A stretch of DNA of 64,000 bases from Anticarsia gemmatalis. Lineage: Eukaryota > Arthropoda > Insecta > Lepidoptera > Erebidae. A program made the translations under genes and the position numbers. The stretch spans positions 5,084,001-5,148,000 of the forward strand of contig NC_134753.1 of assembly GCF_050436995.1 (NCBI RefSeq). The letters run 5' to 3'. Below are positions 37,147-47,219 of this stretch, piece by piece. Under the pieces are notes generated by a model. That model saw only the letters and a program-made list of their open reading frames with translations. It had not been told where the DNA came from and ran no database searches. Each line of letters begins with the position of its first letter. Within the stretch, counting starts at the first letter, position 1.

Positions 37147-37272
37147 CCACTACCGATTATCAATAACCGGCTAGCTATTGAGAAATTTTGAATGAAAATC
37201 TGATTAACGCCTCTAGTGGGCGCCGTAAGAACTATGTATTTTTGCAGTACATTTAAAATGTCATGGTCGGAA
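37147..37272. mobile_element. MITE fragment (GTAGAGAATCG family)
   Basis: It holds CCGGCTAGCTATTGAGAAATT, CTGATTAACGCCTCTAGTGG and TTTGCAGTACATTTAAAATG, matching the family interior. Terminal blocks are degenerate. Confidence 0.55.
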
Positions 37273-37726
37273 TTCAAAAGATAAACATTAATTTCTTGCA
37301 ATCCGTCACGGGCAGAATATTTTTATATCCAGCTTCAGGAAATGCATAAAAATAATCGAAGAATAAAAAATAGTCCGATACTTTCACCATACTTAAGAAA
37401 TAAGCTAGAATTCGCATCTATAGTCGCAAATAGCAATATTTAACCAGTGTATATGATTTTACAAATATGAAAACCATTTAATATAGTATGTAAATTTTCT
37501 GATTACGTACCTTTTCAACAGGCTATTAATTTATAATTGACTACGAAACAATCGCGCTAGGCCACAAAACCGCAAACCAAATGATTTACTGAACATAGGA
37601 ATTCTATTATCCTTTAATCGTTAATTAAAAACTCGAATGTGACATTATATTTAATAGGTAAACAGGTAAATGGTTGTTAATTAATAAATAACAGTGTTTT
37701 GTATGTTACTATGATGGCGAGGTTAT

Positions 37727-38095
37727 TCAGCGCTACTACTATCGACATCAAGAACCATCGACAGATTTTGTATGAAAAACTGATCAGCGCCCCTAGCGGG
37801 AACCGTAATTACAATTTTAAAGCACAATTTAACTTACATACGGTTATTATCATCCTGAGACTACAGTCAGCGCGTCGAAACGTCAGGCATTCCAAGATAA
37901 AATGCGTGTTCGCGTTTATTAATATTGTTTTCATATTTATAAACCGCAATCTATTTTGTGTTCTATGAATAATCAAAAATATTTTGGTATCCTATTATAT
38001 AAAAAATATACAAGCTTGCTTAAAAGTTATGATTATATATTTTAATTGTCAAATATCGTCGATAGAATCGACTGTAGAAAATTGCGCTACTATTA
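37727..38095. mobile_element. MITE, interrupted or rearranged
   Basis: The left part has CAGCGCTACTACTATCGACA and CTGATCAGCGCCCCTAGCGG. The right end at 38055-38095 has GTCGATAGAATCGACTGTAG then AAAATTGCGCTA. About 200 bases of unrelated sequence separate the two parts. Confidence 0.5.
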
Positions 38096-39781
38096 AAATA
38101 CTCAAATATTGAATCATCTTGCAGTATGAATACAAGATGTTTTGCTTCACGCGTGAAACTATCACGCTCATGTGCCATCCCGCTGGGAGTCTTCGAGGCA
38201 GACATGAGGCATTCTTTCCTGTTACATACCAAGTGAAATAAAAGTGAATCTGTATGTTATTTGTAAACAACGCGATCGAAGTGTTATCGCAACAAGCTTT
38301 TCAACTGAACGATTCTCAACAGAACAAATTATATTACTACTCTGCGATTAATTTTCGCGACTATGAGTAATTTAATTTTGTGGAAAATGTAAGCATGTCT
38401 GTTTCAAATGGTATTTTTTTAATAATTCAAAGTACTAGTAGTAGTTACATAAAAGTTTGGATACAATTAAAATCATGACATTACAAAAACATCTGTATCA
38501 GCTTCTAAAATAATATCTCTTAATATTTTCTATTTCAATCTAACAAAATAAATAAACATGGACTCAATAAACAATTCAATTAAACATTCTGATAAAACAA
38601 TACAACATAAATAACGCATCAATTTGGAAACTTATCAATAAAATATGGACGAACAAAAACACAAAACTAACAATGATAAAAATACGAAAACTGCGAACGT
38701 GAGCAGTAAATCAAAACTGTGAATACATTCATTTATTTCCTGTTAGATAACAAACACTCAGAAGGGGAAACTCCAATCGGAATATAAAAATTACGACAGT
38801 TTAAAAGTAGGCGTCATTTACATAGAACTACTATATTGGAAATGATATACAGGGTGTAACGCGCCCCATTTGTCGCTCTCATGAAATATAAATGTGTTTT
38901 GGATGATACTACACTTATAACACGGTAACATTGTTTTTACTGAATGTCTGATAAAACATTGTTTACGTCAGTTGATGTTATTTGTGTTGTTATTTTAAGG
39001 TAAGGTTTTTGTGTAAGGTAAAAAAATAAAACGGTTTATTTATAAATCATGTTGTTCTAGTATACTCGTATGTTGAATTCAAGAGTTTTTAATAAAGTTA
39101 CCTTTAGGGTATCCTTTCATACACTCAATTAATTACTGATAATAATTAATGACGGATGACCCCGGATTAATTCGAGTTTGGTTTTTTATATACACAGACG
39201 TAATAGTTGGAAGTTACTCCTATGTAGAATTTTCGTGGTGGAAATTACCCCTTAGCTACATGTTCACCTGCAAGAACTCAGTTAAATCGTAAATATTACG
39301 TCATTAGTACGTCATATTAAAGTAGCTAGGACGGACAAGACAAGGCGAAAAGTAGTCGATTCTATAAGGATTTTGCTCTTGTACTCTGTGAAAGGTAATC
39401 TTTGTGATACTTACGTATTGGTACCGACATACCACTATGACTTTGTCATGAAGAAAAACAGAAATCACAGAGGTAAGACGATTAAGGAATCACGAGTTAA
39501 ATATCTTCGTTAGCCTTTTGCTATGTATTTTCTTTTGACGGAAAACAAAAAAAATCCCTTGATACTCTACCACATTGTGGTACAAAATTCACGGCGTAAA
39601 GTTCTACTACGCATTTAATATCTAGGAAATTATAGTTTATTGTGAGTCAAAATATGATACAGCTTGTGGTTTGATCTTAAGGATATTAACTATGACCTGT
39701 CGGACATACTCGCGTGGAGGTTTATACCTAAGGATGTTGTGAGAATAGAAGCTGTTGCTTTTTACCGTACAGTCAACCTGG

Positions 39782-39971
39782 GTTACTTTGAATCATTTGG
39801 GTAACATTGACAGTAGGAATTTGAACTAGTTTCGATAATTTTTTCATATGTAACGAACAAAGTTTGCAAAACTAAAATAAACCTTTATCAGTTGTGTTGG
39901 TTTCATATGAGAAAATAATCGAAACTAGTTCAGATTCCCACTGTCAATGTTACCCAAATGATTCAAAGTTA
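39782..39971. repeat. Imperfect inverted repeat of about 70 bp, MITE-like
   Basis: Arms 39782-39853 and 39901-39971 pair with a handful of mismatches around a 47-base loop. The arms include TCATTTGGGTAACATTGACA and GAACTAGTTTCGAT. It lies about 380 bases upstream of the TATA box of the secreted-protein gene. Confidence 0.85.
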
Positions 39972-40352
39972 CACAAATTGACCTTAGTATCCCTTTATTT
40001 AAAGTAACAAGCAAATTACTAAGCAAATTTTGGGAGACCAAGCCAAAACAAATTTTGGTTCCAATAAATTTCAGTTCTTTGCGTATTCATTTGTTTAGGT
40101 GTTAGTCCCAAGTACCCACAGAATAGAGAGACATATAATAAAATGACATATGTCAGAAGCCTACAAAGAATTCGTCAGGCAAACCCACGGTAGCTAGCAG
40201 ATATCCTCGCTAACAAGCGTCCTTGGCAATGACAAACAGCCTAACTACACACGCAATCAACCTGTTTACCACTCATGCAATCCTGGTACCGATACCAACT
40301 ATCAGCCCCATCTACAATGTTCCTCAACAATAAAGATCGATATCTATCTTCA

Positions 40353-40385
40353 TATAAAAACTGCCAACACGTAATAACACTCATT
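40353..40385 (+). promoter_or_regulatory. TATA box and initiator of the secreted-protein gene
   Basis: TATAAAA at 40353-40359 lies 30 bases upstream of the A in initiator TCATT (40381-40385), the canonical arthropod spacing. The predicted 5' UTR is 54 bases. Confidence 0.65.
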
Positions 40386-40436
40386 TCTTTTATTAGTGTC
40401 GTATTTTGATCGAACGTTATTTATGATATCCTAGTA

Positions 40437-40517
40437 ATGGATATTGGAGCGTATTTGTTTTTGTTCAGTTTTGTGTTTGTTGGTATTCATTGTGATGACG
40501 ATGAGGAGGAGACTAAG
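40437..40517 (+). CDS. Secreted 8-Cys protein exon 1
   Basis: This exon encodes residues 1-27: the signal peptide and the acidic mature N terminus ending in TK. The donor is AAG/GTAATA. The ATG is the first one downstream of the predicted initiator. Confidence 0.8.
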
Positions 40518-42180
40518 GTAATATTATTTGTAATTATCACTTTAATGAGTTGCTAATACATTCATCATAAAATTATCAAAACAAGGGACAGAAATAATGT
40601 ATGAACTTGACAATATTTTATTGTTGGTAAACCATAAATCTAACAGAAGTCCAAGTAGCGTTTATCTATCGTTTGTTCCGTTAAAACTATTTTTTATATT
40701 TTGATTGCTTATTCCCAAAAAAATCATTTGATAAGTTCAACTTAATTTCGACAATAAGGTTCCGATATTCCACTCATATTTGGAGTTGGAAGAAGCTAAA
40801 TTTTGTTCATATTATTGTGAGCTATGTATGTATGTAAGACTTGACTCCCAGAATACCAGGGCTTTCCAACTAACTTTAGTTGCGTGATTCCAGGTGGTGT
40901 ACCGTCCGATGATCACGGATAGTGTGTTCAGTTGCGACGGATTTGAAAATGAACTGCTAGACTGCAGCGGCTTGGTACTCGGGTCTAAGAAAGGCGAAGA
41001 CGGTGACTCTGCCAAGTTGGGAGGTACTATTGCAACTAATGGCGAACTCATTAAGGACTATGACGTGAGCATACATTTTCCTTTTAATTGTATCTTAGAA
41101 ACAAAATCTAAACCCAACTTTTTGTAATCATAATCTATTGCTCCGTAGCGTGATTTTCTACAGTCAGTAATGTCGATAGTTAGCCGTTTGTTGATAGTCG
41201 ATAGTGGTAGAGAATCCAGCTACAGTTGCTCTATCGAGATCTAATTTTGTATAAGGATCTGTAGCTCGATTCTGTACTACTATCGACTACCGACAACCGA
41301 CCTGTCATCGAGAAATTTTGTATGAAAATATGATCAGCGCCTCTGACGACCGTCGTAGAAACTTTTTTGACAGTACATTCTAAATGGCAGATGTCGATAG
41401 CTAGCCGGTTGTCGGTAGTCGATAGCGCCTCTAACGAGCGTCGAAGGAACTATTCATCGTACCCAATTTAGAGAATCGCGCTTTAAATCAAACAAATATT
41501 TTTTTGGTACGGACGTTATCTGTGACGTCATGTACTATATTTTTTCCTACAAAGGTAATTTTTTTCTTGTTTTTACCAAATGAAATGTTGCTCAATGTTT
41601 TAGATAGAGATAGACATTTGGAAGATGCTGGACATCGGTGACGAGTACATGTACAACATCAGAGCTAATTTGTGCGACAGTTTTGATAATACTGACACTC
41701 CCTGGTACCCAATCATTCAGGCTTTGAATATCAGCTCCTGCCCTGTGCCTATTGTAAGTATCGATTAGAAAATATTTAAATAATGGCTAACTACTTTTTT
41801 GCAGGCCTTTCGATTTTCGGTTCAGGCAGGAATCATAACATACATTAAAAATATTTAATGGGCAGTTAAACAATTACTGTATGATTTGAAATTAAAAATG
41901 AATGGTGGATGAATTTAGAACTTATATCTTCCTTCTATTTCGCGTCCAGCAAAAAAGCGTGTAACTAAAACAAGAAAAACACCTGTTGTGTAATCATTTT
42001 TGATTTCAGGATGTTTTCGAAATAGCAGAACTAACAATATCCTTGGACTGCGTGAAGGACGTAATGTGTCACGAGTTCACCGGGGAGTATCGCATTCAAA
42101 TGTCTATCATGGACGTGGCCGATAAGATCTCTTGCCACACCATCGAGATCTGCATCGTTGAAGACGAAGAAACAGATTAA
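40437..42180 (+). CDS. Secreted acidic 8-Cys protein, 4 exons, family uncertain
   Basis: Exons join 40437-40517, 40894-41064, 41604-41753 and 42010-42180, giving 190 residues. All three introns are phase 0 with GT-AG ends. Residues 1-19 form a signal peptide (hydrophobic core AYLFLFSFVFVG, ending near HC). The mature chain starts with an acidic run (DDDEEE) and has eight Cys: a pair in FSC...LDC, one in ANLC, one in SSCP, two in LDC...VMC and two in ISC...EIC. An even number of Cys in a small secreted protein suggests about four disulfides. The pattern of YNIRANLC, then SSCP, then TGEYRIQMS, then a final Cys strand loosely recalls GM2-activator/MD-2-like (ML) or DUF1091 lipid-binding folds; this is inference from motif order, not a confirmed match. 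No membrane segment follows the signal peptide. The gene has its own TATA box and poly(A) signals. The gene model is strong and the function is unknown. Confidence 0.85.
40894..41064 (+). CDS. Secreted 8-Cys protein exon 2
   Basis: This exon encodes residues 28-84. It contains VVYRPMITDSVFSC, then LLDCSG and a charged loop (KKGEDGD). The acceptor is ATTCCAG and the donor is GAC/GTGAGC. The exon is clearly GC-richer than its introns. Confidence 0.85.
41145..41483. mobile_element. Two joined MITEs in intron 2 of the secreted-protein gene
   Basis: It starts TAGCGTGATTTTCTACAGTC and ends AGAGAATCGCGCT. In between are a second internal GTAGAGAATCCAGCTAC end and a TAGCTCGATTCTGTAC start, so this looks like one member beside or inside another. 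Confidence 0.7.
41604..41753 (+). CDS. Secreted 8-Cys protein exon 3
   Basis: This exon encodes residues 85-134. It begins IEIDIWKM and contains YMYNIRANLC and ISSCPVPI. The acceptor is TTTTAG and the donor is ATT/GTAAGT. Intron 2, just upstream, holds a double MITE. Confidence 0.85.
42010..42180 (+). CDS. Secreted 8-Cys protein exon 4
   Basis: This exon encodes residues 135-190 and the stop TAA. It contains four Cys, the TGEYRIQMSIMDV strand and an acidic tail (EDEETD). The acceptor is GATTTCAG. Confidence 0.85.
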   Translation, partial: DVFEIAELTISLDCVKDVMCHEFTGEYRIQMSIMDVADKISCHTIEICIVEDEETD

Positions 42181-42235
42181 ATTGAGAATATACATGTTAT
42201 ATGTGTCTTTTGTTACTCCCAGTGTGTACCATCCT

Positions 42236-42256
42236 AATAAATGAAAAATTAATAAA
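42236..42256 (+). terminator. Poly(A) signals of the secreted-protein gene
   Basis: AATAAA occurs at 42236-42241 and 42251-42256, within 80 bases of the stop codon. Confidence 0.6.
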
Positions 42257-44703
42257 CCGTCGGGTCTATTAATTAAAATAGCAACAGTGTGAGTACACAA
42301 ATCAAAAGTTTAATTGAAAAACATCTCACTATATTAAAATAAGAATTAAATTTCGTGAATGTAGTTTCGCTTAAAACTGCACAATAAAAAACAAATAGAG
42401 TACCCAGACTGTACTTATTAATTGTCTAAGCGATTGTGTTGTACCCAATAATTAGAAAAATAAAGTAAGGGGGAGTGCAGACGAATAAATTTATAATTGC
42501 TAGGGGCGGGCAACTTCAGGCATTATTAACTTTTTCCAACGTCCGTCGCGCCGAATGCCTCCCGTCCTTTGGTCAGACCAAAAATTGTACTACCCTCATT
42601 AATTTTATGAACTCCTATGGAATTTTATGTATTTCAACCGTAACGTGAAATAAACTCGCTGTTCGTAATTTTCCATGAAACAAAAAAGACGCTGCGGGTA
42701 TGTACTCTCAGAGCCGCTGTTTATTCGAGAATTACTATTAAATGAAATATTATTTCTTAGGTACTTTCTTTATTCTAATTGATTGAATGAAAAGCATTTT
42801 CTGCTATGGGACTTTGTACACAGGTTAGGTTATTGAAACGAAATGTTAAAAATAAAACTTTTACAACACCTGTGTAAATTCAAATTCGTATGTATCTAAA
42901 AATAATGCAAGTATTCAAAAAAATGTCGATCTCTGTCTGAGACCAGCTTACCCATAATGCTAATCTCAGAAAAAACTAACATTATTCAAAACTAAAAGAT
43001 TTAGCTCGAGTATTCGCTGTAAATTTTCCCTCTAACGTTCATAAAGTTAGAAAAACATACGTGAAAACTGCATTATGAAGAGCTGCGGGTCACTAGCTAG
43101 TCAGATTGTGGCCACTATACAAGCGAGATTGCGAGCTTATACTAGTAAAGGGATGAGAATGACGAAATGTATAATGATTCTAATAAAAGCAATACTAATT
43201 ATACTTGATGCATGTTTGACTCATGCCCAATTGCAATTATTAAAACCTGTGTTATAATGATCACTCATATTGGAAATAAAATATTATTGCAGACTTACTA
43301 CGACTACGTGATCACGTATCGCGGACCAGCTACCAATATTACGAATAGTAAACAAGATTCTCTAACAGCGTTAGTAAGCATTTTTTCTAGAAGCATTTCC
43401 CAGTCTTCAGTCATCGCTGAATTTGTGGCCTTATTCTATCCATATGTAAATGTGGGCCCCGCCTCAGTCGACGTTTCAGCGATTCCAAATTGTAATATTA
43501 TTCAAATAACACATTTATACGTCATACGGATTTATGTACAGACGGTATTAAGAATTTAATTATGAGCTAACTTATGATATTGCACTTATATTTCATTTTT
43601 ATCAAAACCTCAAGTATTTTATTTAAAATAGACTCGTGATTACTATTAGTCGTGTAATTCAAGTCCATTTTAATTTTGTCTGGAGCTCGTTTTAGCAAAC
43701 TGTTTACAATATTTTCTTTGTCGGTATAATTTCAAGGATTTTATTCGATACGAGACTGTTTTGAGAGTTGAAATCAAGGTTCAGACTGGAGTTAAATTAG
43801 TTTAGAGTCGACGGGAGGTTCAAAGGTTTGACAATCAACTGATCTTGTCATATTTGAATGGAGACCTGTAGATTGAAATTGTTGGAGTTAGGAGTTTTCT
43901 TTTATGTTGTGCAGACGTATTATGTGCACCGGAGATGAGAACGCAACATATGTTCAAGCTTTGAACTCGAGAACGACGACTTATTTAGACTATTGAAAAT
44001 ATTTTATTTCACTTTTATTTTTGAGACAGGTAATCCGAAAATCCTGACACTGATTTTCATTTACTATTGAGTAATTCAGTTAGGCGTAACGAAACATTTT
44101 TGACGTTAAAATTAATGTTCATAAAAAATGTGTTACAAGAATTTATTTTTTTTACGAGGATGGAAGGCTTACATGATCTACAGATTTTAATTTTAGTAGT
44201 ATTGCTCCTAAAGCTCTTACCAAGTTTACCTTCTACCGAAACGAAAGACACCTAATGCGTTTGTCGTCAAAGAATCTTGTTTGAGAACTATCCACTAAAT
44301 TGAAAAAGCGTGTCCGCGGCCCTCCAAATGGTCGAAAAAGGGAAAATCAAAGCGACCACTTGAGAGTAAGTTGTACCTTCGGGCAGATTCACGGGGACAC
44401 GTGTCAAGCGTGTGTACAGGAAACCCTCACAAATCACTAGTAATTGTAATAAACTGGTATTGAGGGAAACGAGTACTGCTTTGTATTGAACTACTTTCAG
44501 AGTGTGAAAAGTATCGATTTGTTCGCATGCAGCTGTCTCTCGGTCAACGAAAGTTACTTCTTACTGTAATACATGCGTGAATCGAGTCCGAAATTAAAAG
44601 TACTAATTGAAAGTAGTAATGAAAGGTATCAATTTGTCGTCTTTAAGTATCTTTTAAAATGTATTTCAACACCAGGGTTATTTTAGTATTTTTATATTAT
44701 TAA
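42257..44703. other. Gene-free region
   Basis: No supported gene. GC-richer, repeat-free patches lie at 42470-42690 and 44310-44420. A 115-codon open frame at 43212-43559 is not recognisable. Confidence 0.45.
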
Positions 44704-44796
44704 GAGCAGTGATAGCCGAGTGGTATAAGTTGAAGAGCAGTGATAGCCGAGTGGTATAAGTTGAAGAGCAGTGATAGCCGAGTGGTATAAGTTGAC
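44704..44796 (+). repeat. 3 x 31-bp tandem repeat of a SINE A-box head
   Basis: Units start at 44704, 44735 and 44766. The first two are identical and the third differs only at its end, where it continues into the SINE body. Confidence 0.95.
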
Positions 44797-45090
44797 ACCT
44801 CCCACGCAAGTGGTCGCAGGTTCGAACCCGAGGCAACACACCAATGACTTTTCGAAGTTATGTGTGTATTAGAAATAATTATCACATGCTCCAACGGTGA
44901 AGGAAAACATCGTGAGGAAACCTTGCATGCCTAAAATTTGTTTAACACATTAATTGAAGGCATGCAAAGTCCCCAACCCGCACTTGGCCAGCGTGGTGGA
45001 CTCAAGGCCTAACCCCTCCCTCATTACGGGAGGAGACCCTTGCCCAGCAGTGGGACATTAATGGGTTAAATTTATTATTATTTTATGACT
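44704..45090 (+). mobile_element. tRNA-derived SINE (family B) with triplicated head
   Basis: The full element has the same head, B box (44819-44829), body and GGGACATTAATGGG tail as the 14350-14672 copy. The first 31 bp, holding the A box, are present three times in tandem. The tail runs into TTATTATT. Confidence 0.88.
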
Positions 45091-46725
45091 GAAGTACTGA
45101 CTTTATGATAACCTCTTTTTGATTTTCTTTGTTTAAATGCAAACACGAATGACTTTAGCTACCCACGTCCCCAAAACCTAACAAAACAAAATCTCAATTA
45201 GATACATCACTCGACACCAAAAAACTTCGACAAGTGCCTCCAATATGACAGTAAGTAAATACGCAGAAAAAGAGCGATTCAAGAGGACTGAAAGGCGCGT
45301 GCACATCAAAAAAACCTGATAACTAGCGTGAAGGGAACTGTTGAGGGCCCTCAGAGAACCTCGCACTCTTTCAATAATACGTGGCGTTTGCAATAAAATT
45401 GTCAAGCCGAGATCTGATGACGTCACACTTTTAGATACGCGTTTAAGAACCCCAAATTGTGTTAAACACCGTGTTATGAGATGGATTTGAGAGATTATCT
45501 GTTTTTGACGCTCCCATCATTTTGATTTAATGGTCGTTTATTTGAAAGCTCTTTCAATGACTGGTTCAGTAGTCTATCATTAATTAGATATAGACTGTAA
45601 GATCGTTCTGGCTACCCTATACGATTGTAAACGGCGTCAACAAAAGTATAAAAACAAAAATGTTCCGTTAATTTTTTAATGAACGAGTGTTAGTGCTAGT
45701 TTAAGATTGCAGATTGAACCCTACGATTAACAAATTACTCAGTATATAATTAGTCGTTTTAGATAATTGATCAACCCGCTCGACAAGCTCGGCAATTATG
45801 ATAATAACTTGTTATGAGTGTTCATTTGTGCCGTGATTGCGGGGTGTAGTCTCTTATTTACATATTACTTAGTTTCACTATTTCTCTATGGCTTAGTAGT
45901 GTTAGTGAGATGCTGTGCAAAAGACTCGAGTTTTGAGTTCCAATTCCGGCCAAAAAATTATTAGGTTAGGTAGGTACATTCTGTAGCTTAGTTTACAAAT
46001 TAGAGTCTTGAAAACCTATAAAATCTCAGTTCAGGTCTCTCACCAACCGTGTCGGTTTGTTGTCCCGTTTAATTCCAATTAATAAGAATGAATACTCTTA
46101 GAGTTAAGTTCAAATGATGGAATTAATACTCTTAGAGTTCCAACTAAAATAATATTGGCGTACATTTACGAGTCACTGAACATTAACGTCACAATTCTAT
46201 GTATGCGCATTTTCGGAGGCCTATGACGATGTTAGGAAATAGTCCATGCTTGGCCGTTCAAATCGGAGTTTAGACAAGTTAGATGTTTTACAGATACTCA
46301 CACGTAAATAGGTGCTTCAACTACATAGGTACTTAAAATCTATCATGATGATAATACTTAGCGATTAAATCTTTTTATAGCTTCCATGGCGTGTACACAA
46401 TCTCTGGTCAGACGCAGACTCAATAAAATAAATTGTCCATTGACATTTATAGCTACAGATACGTCTAGAGTATTGCAGAAATAATATGTGCATTTAGAAT
46501 TACTAATATAACTTGGACTATGTAACTTAAAGATTAAGGTTTCATTGTTGTTTCTAGTAAGACTTATGTACGCATAAATCTAACGAAGGCAATCTAACGG
46601 CTAGTAAAATAATTATTGAGATAAAGGGTTATAAGTACATACAAATATATCAAGCCTTTTGTACCCGAAGTTGTACGCAGATGAGTACGCCATACACCCA
46701 CATTTTGCCATAACTACGCTCTGTA
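45091..46725. other. Gene-free region
   Basis: No supported gene. Around 45890-45960 there is a tRNA-like segment (TGGCTTAGTAGTG then GAGTTCCAATTCC) that may be a third, decayed SINE. Confidence 0.45.
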
Positions 46726-46967
46726 TATATATGTTACTGTAAAAGCCCGACCTGTGGTAAATCCTAAGATTTTCCGGTAAAACCTAAGATTTACCAACTC
46801 TCAATGGTAAAAGTCCGAACAAGCCAGAGTTTAAAAACTATGTTACGATATATAAAAAAATCCTCCTTCATAACTATGTTTATAACTATTTCACGGTATA
46901 ATTATATACTGTGACATAGTTATAAAGAAGGAGTTTTGGGCAAAGCGACATGGGTAGGTTAGGTTAG

Positions 46968-47013
46968 AAGGCTAAGGTGGGAGCGAGCGAAGCGAAGCTC
47001 CCACCTTAGCCTT
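46968..47013. repeat. Perfect 17-bp hairpin, loop with GCGAAGC
   Basis: Arm 46968-46984 pairs perfectly with 46997-47013 around a 12-base loop containing GCGAAGC, a sequence known to fold into a very stable DNA mini-hairpin. Confidence 0.95.
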
Positions 47014-47045
47014 CGTGGTTATTTTTTTTTAACCACCCAGAAGGA

Positions 47046-47068
47046 GGAGCCCCGCGAAGCGGGGCTCC
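47046..47068. repeat. Perfect 10-bp GC hairpin with GAA loop
   Basis: GGAGCCCCGC (47046-47055) pairs with 47059-47068 around a GAA triloop, again giving a GCGAAGC apex. Confidence 0.95.
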
Positions 47069-47219
47069 GGCGACATCTCGACATCATCAAGTGAGTATAG
47101 GTAAAAGTTCGAATTAAAAGAATTGTTCGGACTTTTACCATTGCGAGTTGGTAAATCTTAGGTTATACCGGAAAATCTTAGGATTTACCATCGTTCGGGC
47201 TTTTACAGTAACATATATA

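Larger units (their letters stand above)
33646..39781. other. Intergenic region between the two genes
   Basis: It holds two MITE fragments and a SINE tail; no gene is seen. A degenerate tRNA-like B box on the minus strand (about 34410-34430) may be another SINE remnant. A GC-richer patch at 35130-35290 contains ATTTGCATA, a POU-type octamer-like site. Confidence 0.5.
46726..47219. mobile_element. Inverted-repeat element with chained hairpins
   Basis: The element is about 494 bp. Both ends read GTTACTGTAAAAGCCCGA inwards, and the arms extend about 88 bp (46733-46820 against 47124-47212). Each arm carries GGTAAATCCTAAGATTTTCC and GGTAAAAGTCCGAAC. Flanking TATATA may be the target. The interior contains four further hairpins. 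No ORF is convincing, and the superfamily is not identified. Confidence 0.75.

Noticed and set aside
40812..41051. Minus-strand frame over exon 2 of the secreted-protein gene
   Set aside because: It is an antisense shadow; the plus frame carries the splice signals and joins the other exons.
43212..43559. A 115-codon frame with an acceptor-like TTGCAG inside
   Set aside because: No recognisable domain, no donor-linked partner exon and no coding-type bias.
45890..45960. A tRNA-like stretch with A-box and B-box-like blocks
   Set aside because: The arms do not pair into a cloverleaf and no second copy is in the window; at most a decayed SINE.
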